Position numbers and translations under genes: made by a program
Notes under the pieces: generated by a model
Told to the model about the DNA's origin: nothing
What the model saw: only the letters and a program-made list of their open reading frames with translations
The model's database searches: none
Shown: in pieces, positions 5,757 to 7,492 of the stretch
Layout of the letters: every line of letters begins with the position of its first letter
Numbering within the stretch: the stretch's first letter is position 1
From: Spirochaetales bacterium
Lineage (GTDB): Bacteria > Spirochaetota > Spirochaetia > SZUA-6 > DRHE01
Assembly: GCA_016935715.1 (NCBI GenBank)
Contig: JAFGQJ010000022.1
Span: forward strand, 1-7,492
Length of the DNA stretch: 7,492 bases
Direction: 5' to 3'

Positions 5757-7492
5757 ATGACGAATAGAATCTTACCGATACTTTTCATCCTGCTGTTCGG
5801 CCTCACCGCGGCGGCATTCGCCCAGGGTCCGGCGGTGATCGTCGAGTACTACGAGAATGCCAGCGGAGAGATGTACGTCCGTACCGCGGACGGCGCGGAG
5901 TACGACGTGGATCAGTTCGGCTTCGGGGAGCAGCTGCCCGTGGGTGCGACCCTCATCACCCTTGATGGTGACTACGCTGAGCTGCGCATGGATCCCAACG
6001 GCACGATCATCCGGGTAGGGGAAAACACCAACTTCCGCGTGGACGGGCTGCAGGACTGCGGCGGTGCCGAGAACAACACCTTCAGCGTGGCCGTGGGCAA
6101 GTTCAAGGCGGTGGTGGCCAAGCGTGACGGCGCCCGGTACAGCTTCCTGGGCCCGACCGCGGTGATGGGCGTGCGCGGCACCACCCTCATCGGATCGATC
6201 GTTCCGGGGGTGGAGGAGCTGGCCTACGTTCTGGACGGCGTGGTGGAGTACACCAATGCCGCGGGCAGGACGATCGCCCTGGGCGCCGGCGAGGCGGCCA
6301 ATGCCCTGGCTGCGAATTTCGTGAAATTTCAGCCTCCGGCGGGTCTCAGGCAGACCCTGGAAAGGGGGATGGATTTCGTCCGCCTGCGGGTCGATCAGGT
6401 CCCGGGATACATCGAAGAGGTGCAGGAGGTGATCGAGGAGGCCGAACAGGAATCCGAAGAGATCGAGGAGATCGCGGAGGCCGAGGCGGTCGAAGAGCAG
6501 AAGCCGGCGGAGAAGGCGGAGCCCGTGGAGAAAGGAGTCGAGCCGACTGGTGAGAAGGGTGAGGGAGTGGTGGAAGGGCCCGAACGGGAGACGCCGAAGT
6601 GGCTGGAGAAGCTGATGGCTTTTCTCGGCATGGAACTGGGAACCACCACGATCGCCGATGAGACCTGGGCGAAGGCGATCATCCAGCCAAGGTTCGCCTT
6701 CGGCAAGCTGAAGGTGGCCCTGTATCTGCCGGTCATCTACAAGGAGAACATGCTGGATCCGGGCGAATGGTACCGCCCGGAGGGCAACGACGAGTGGTCC
6801 TTCGGGGTCGACAAGATCGACGACGGCTGGGACCGGGTCGCCCTGGACGCCGTGGAAGACCTGTTTCTCAAGATCCGCTACGTCGAGTGGGGAGACAACC
6901 GGGATCCCTTCTTCTTCAAGCTGGGAAATCTGGCCGACTTGACGGTCGGGCACGGCTCGATCATGCGCAACTACGCCAATGACAGCAACTTCCCGAACGA
7001 ACGCAAGGTCGGACTCGACCTGGGCGTCAACAGGGAGAAGGGCGGCCTGGAGCTGATGGTCAACCACGCGGGGGATCCGGAGATCTTCGGGTTCCGCGCC
7101 CACACCCGGCCGTTTGCCCCGGCCGCCAGGCTCGGCTTCGGCTTAACCGCCCTGGCGGACATCAACCCCGAGCGGCTGCCCCTTGGTGCAACCGCAACGG
7201 TTGGGAATCCGATGTTCTTCAACGCCGGGCTTGATCTGGATCAGCCGATCGTCGAGAGAGACGCCCTGAGCATCATCCTGTTCGCCGACGTGTCATCCAT
7301 GATCCCCTACTTCCGGGAGGACGTCAGCTATACTGATCCGGAAACAATGCTTACCTACACGGTTCCTTCGGGGCTGGCTACAGATGCCGTGTGGTACGAT
7401 GGAAAGCCCAAGAACTGGGGAGTGGACGCCGGCATCTTCGGCAAGCTGCTCGTCCTGGACTACCGGCTGGAGTTCCTCTACTCCGACGGCAT
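5757..7492 (+). CDS. FecR-domain protein fused through an acidic linker to a barrel domain, 3' end cut by the window
   Basis: The frame is open from ATG 5757 to the window end (578 codons plus two bases, no stop). Residues 1-22 are a signal peptide (MTNRILPILF...AAAFA|Q). Residues about 24-195 match the FecR domain: a GATLITLDGDYAELRM strand pair, a GKFKAVV strand, then PTAVMGVRGTTL around 131-144 with the family's VRGT motif (139-142), and a closing GEAA turn. Residues 219-281 are a Glu-rich, then Pro/Lys/Glu-rich linker. From about 297 the chain is barrel-like and matches the preceding protein strand by strand; alignment suggests about 160 residues are missing. FecR domains usually sit in periplasmic regulators of FecI-type sigma factors. 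Here the domain is exported with no cytoplasmic tail and no sigma factor in view, so a structural or sensing periplasmic role tethered to an outer-membrane barrel is inferred. One Cys (101) is present in the FecR domain. Confidence 0.92.
   Translation, partial: MTNRILPILFILLFGLTAAAFAQGPAVIVEYYENASGEMYVRTADGAEYDVDQFGFGEQLPVGATLITLDGDYAELRMDPNGTIIRVGENTNFRVDGLQDCGGAENNTFSVAVGKFKAVVAKRDGARYSFLGPTAVMGVRGTTLIGSIVPGVEELAYVLDGVVEYTNAAGRTIALGAGEAANALAANFVKFQPPAGLRQTLERGMDFVRLRVDQVPGYIEEVQEVIEEAEQESEEIEEIAEAEAVEEQKPAEKAEPVEKGVEPTGEKGEGVVEGPERETPKWLEKLMAFLGMELGTTTIADETWAKAIIQPRFAFGKLKVALYLPVIYKENMLDPGEWYRPEGNDEWSFGVDKIDDGWDRVALDAVEDLFLKIRYVEWGDNRDPFFFKLGNLADLTVGHGSIMRNYANDSNFPNERKVGLDLGVNREKGGLELMVNHAGDPEIFGFRAHTRPFAPAARLGFGLTALADINPERLPLGATATVGNPMFFNAGLDLDQPIVERDALSIILFADVSSMIPYFREDVSYTDPETMLTYTVPSGLATDAVWYDGKPKNWGVDAGIFGKLLVLDYRLEFLYSDG
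6411..6602 (+). other. Acidic helical and Pro/Lys/Glu-rich linker between the FecR and barrel domains
   Basis: Residues about 219-248 (IEEVQEVIEEAEQESEEIEE and following) are almost all Glu, Ile, Val and Ala with hydrophobics at 3-4 spacing, suggesting a charged helix or short coiled coil. Residues about 249-281 alternate Pro, Glu, Lys and Gly (KPAEKAEPVEK and following), like extended periplasmic tethers. The coding strand is strongly purine-biased here. Role inferred: a spacer holding the FecR domain away from the barrel. Confidence 0.75.

Noticed and set aside
5772..7103. A 443-codon minus-strand frame antisense to the FecR-barrel gene
   Set aside because: The plus strand encodes a signal peptide, FecR motif and paralogous barrel, whereas the minus product is His/Arg/Leu-rich without a domain. 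It is a codon-bias shadow.
1..7492. High density of GATC and GGATCC sites across the window (about 75 and about 14 by eye)
   Set aside because: Most GATC sites arise from the preferred Ile codon ATC after codons ending in G, and GGATCC from the same habit plus Asp-Pro and Ile-Arg pairs. A codon-shuffled control would be needed before reading it as a methylation or uptake signal.
1..7492. CRISPR arrays, tRNA/rRNA genes, insertion sequences, inverted terminal repeats
   Set aside because: No regularly spaced repeats, tRNA-like cloverleaf, rRNA-like segment, transposase or terminal inverted repeats were seen; nearly all of the window is coding.

Overview
The window carries three consecutive plus-strand genes for exported, outer-membrane-type proteins and almost nothing else. 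The first gene is cut by the left edge and the third by the right edge. The DNA is GC-rich and codons favour G or C in the third position. Signal peptides ending in AFA|Q, barrel-like strand patterns and a terminal Phe on both complete C-termini point to a diderm (Gram-negative-type) bacterium. I cannot fix the phylum. Secreted FecR-domain proteins beside large barrels would suit a GC-rich spirochaete. The resemblance of the first protein to SprA would suit a GC-rich member of the Fibrobacterota-Chlorobiota-Bacteroidota/Gemmatimonadota group.

Layout. Positions 1-4287 hold the last 1,428 codons of a giant surface protein. It has strand-turn-strand modules, a beta-sandwich-like module with Asp-rich (EF-hand/dockerin-like) loops, a second sandwich-like module, and about 590 residues that look like a beta-barrel ending in Phe. 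Several local motifs resemble the Bacteroidota giant outer-membrane translocon SprA; this is a by-eye comparison. Positions 4288-4397 are the only real intergenic gap. It is AT-rich in its right half and contains a plausible sigma70-type promoter (4344-4371), an 8-bp palindrome and a strong Shine-Dalgarno sequence. Positions 4398-5741 encode a complete 447-residue exported barrel-like protein. After 15 bp, a gene starting at 5757 encodes a signal peptide, a FecR domain, a long acidic linker and a barrel domain, and runs off the window at 7492.

How they relate. The barrel of the third protein is clearly related to the whole mature second protein. A 29-residue block (KLG...D...G.G.IM..Y.N....P..R) aligns without gaps, and further strands match in order up to the window edge. 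The second and third genes are therefore a tandem pair of paralogues, and the third has gained a periplasmic FecR domain on an extended tether. No FecI-type sigma factor or TonB receptor is visible, so this is not the classical iron-signalling arrangement. The most interesting reading is an uncharacterised envelope module: a giant SprA-like protein, a stand-alone barrel and a FecR-barrel fusion, with the last two probably on one transcript. Its function cannot be deduced from this sequence alone.
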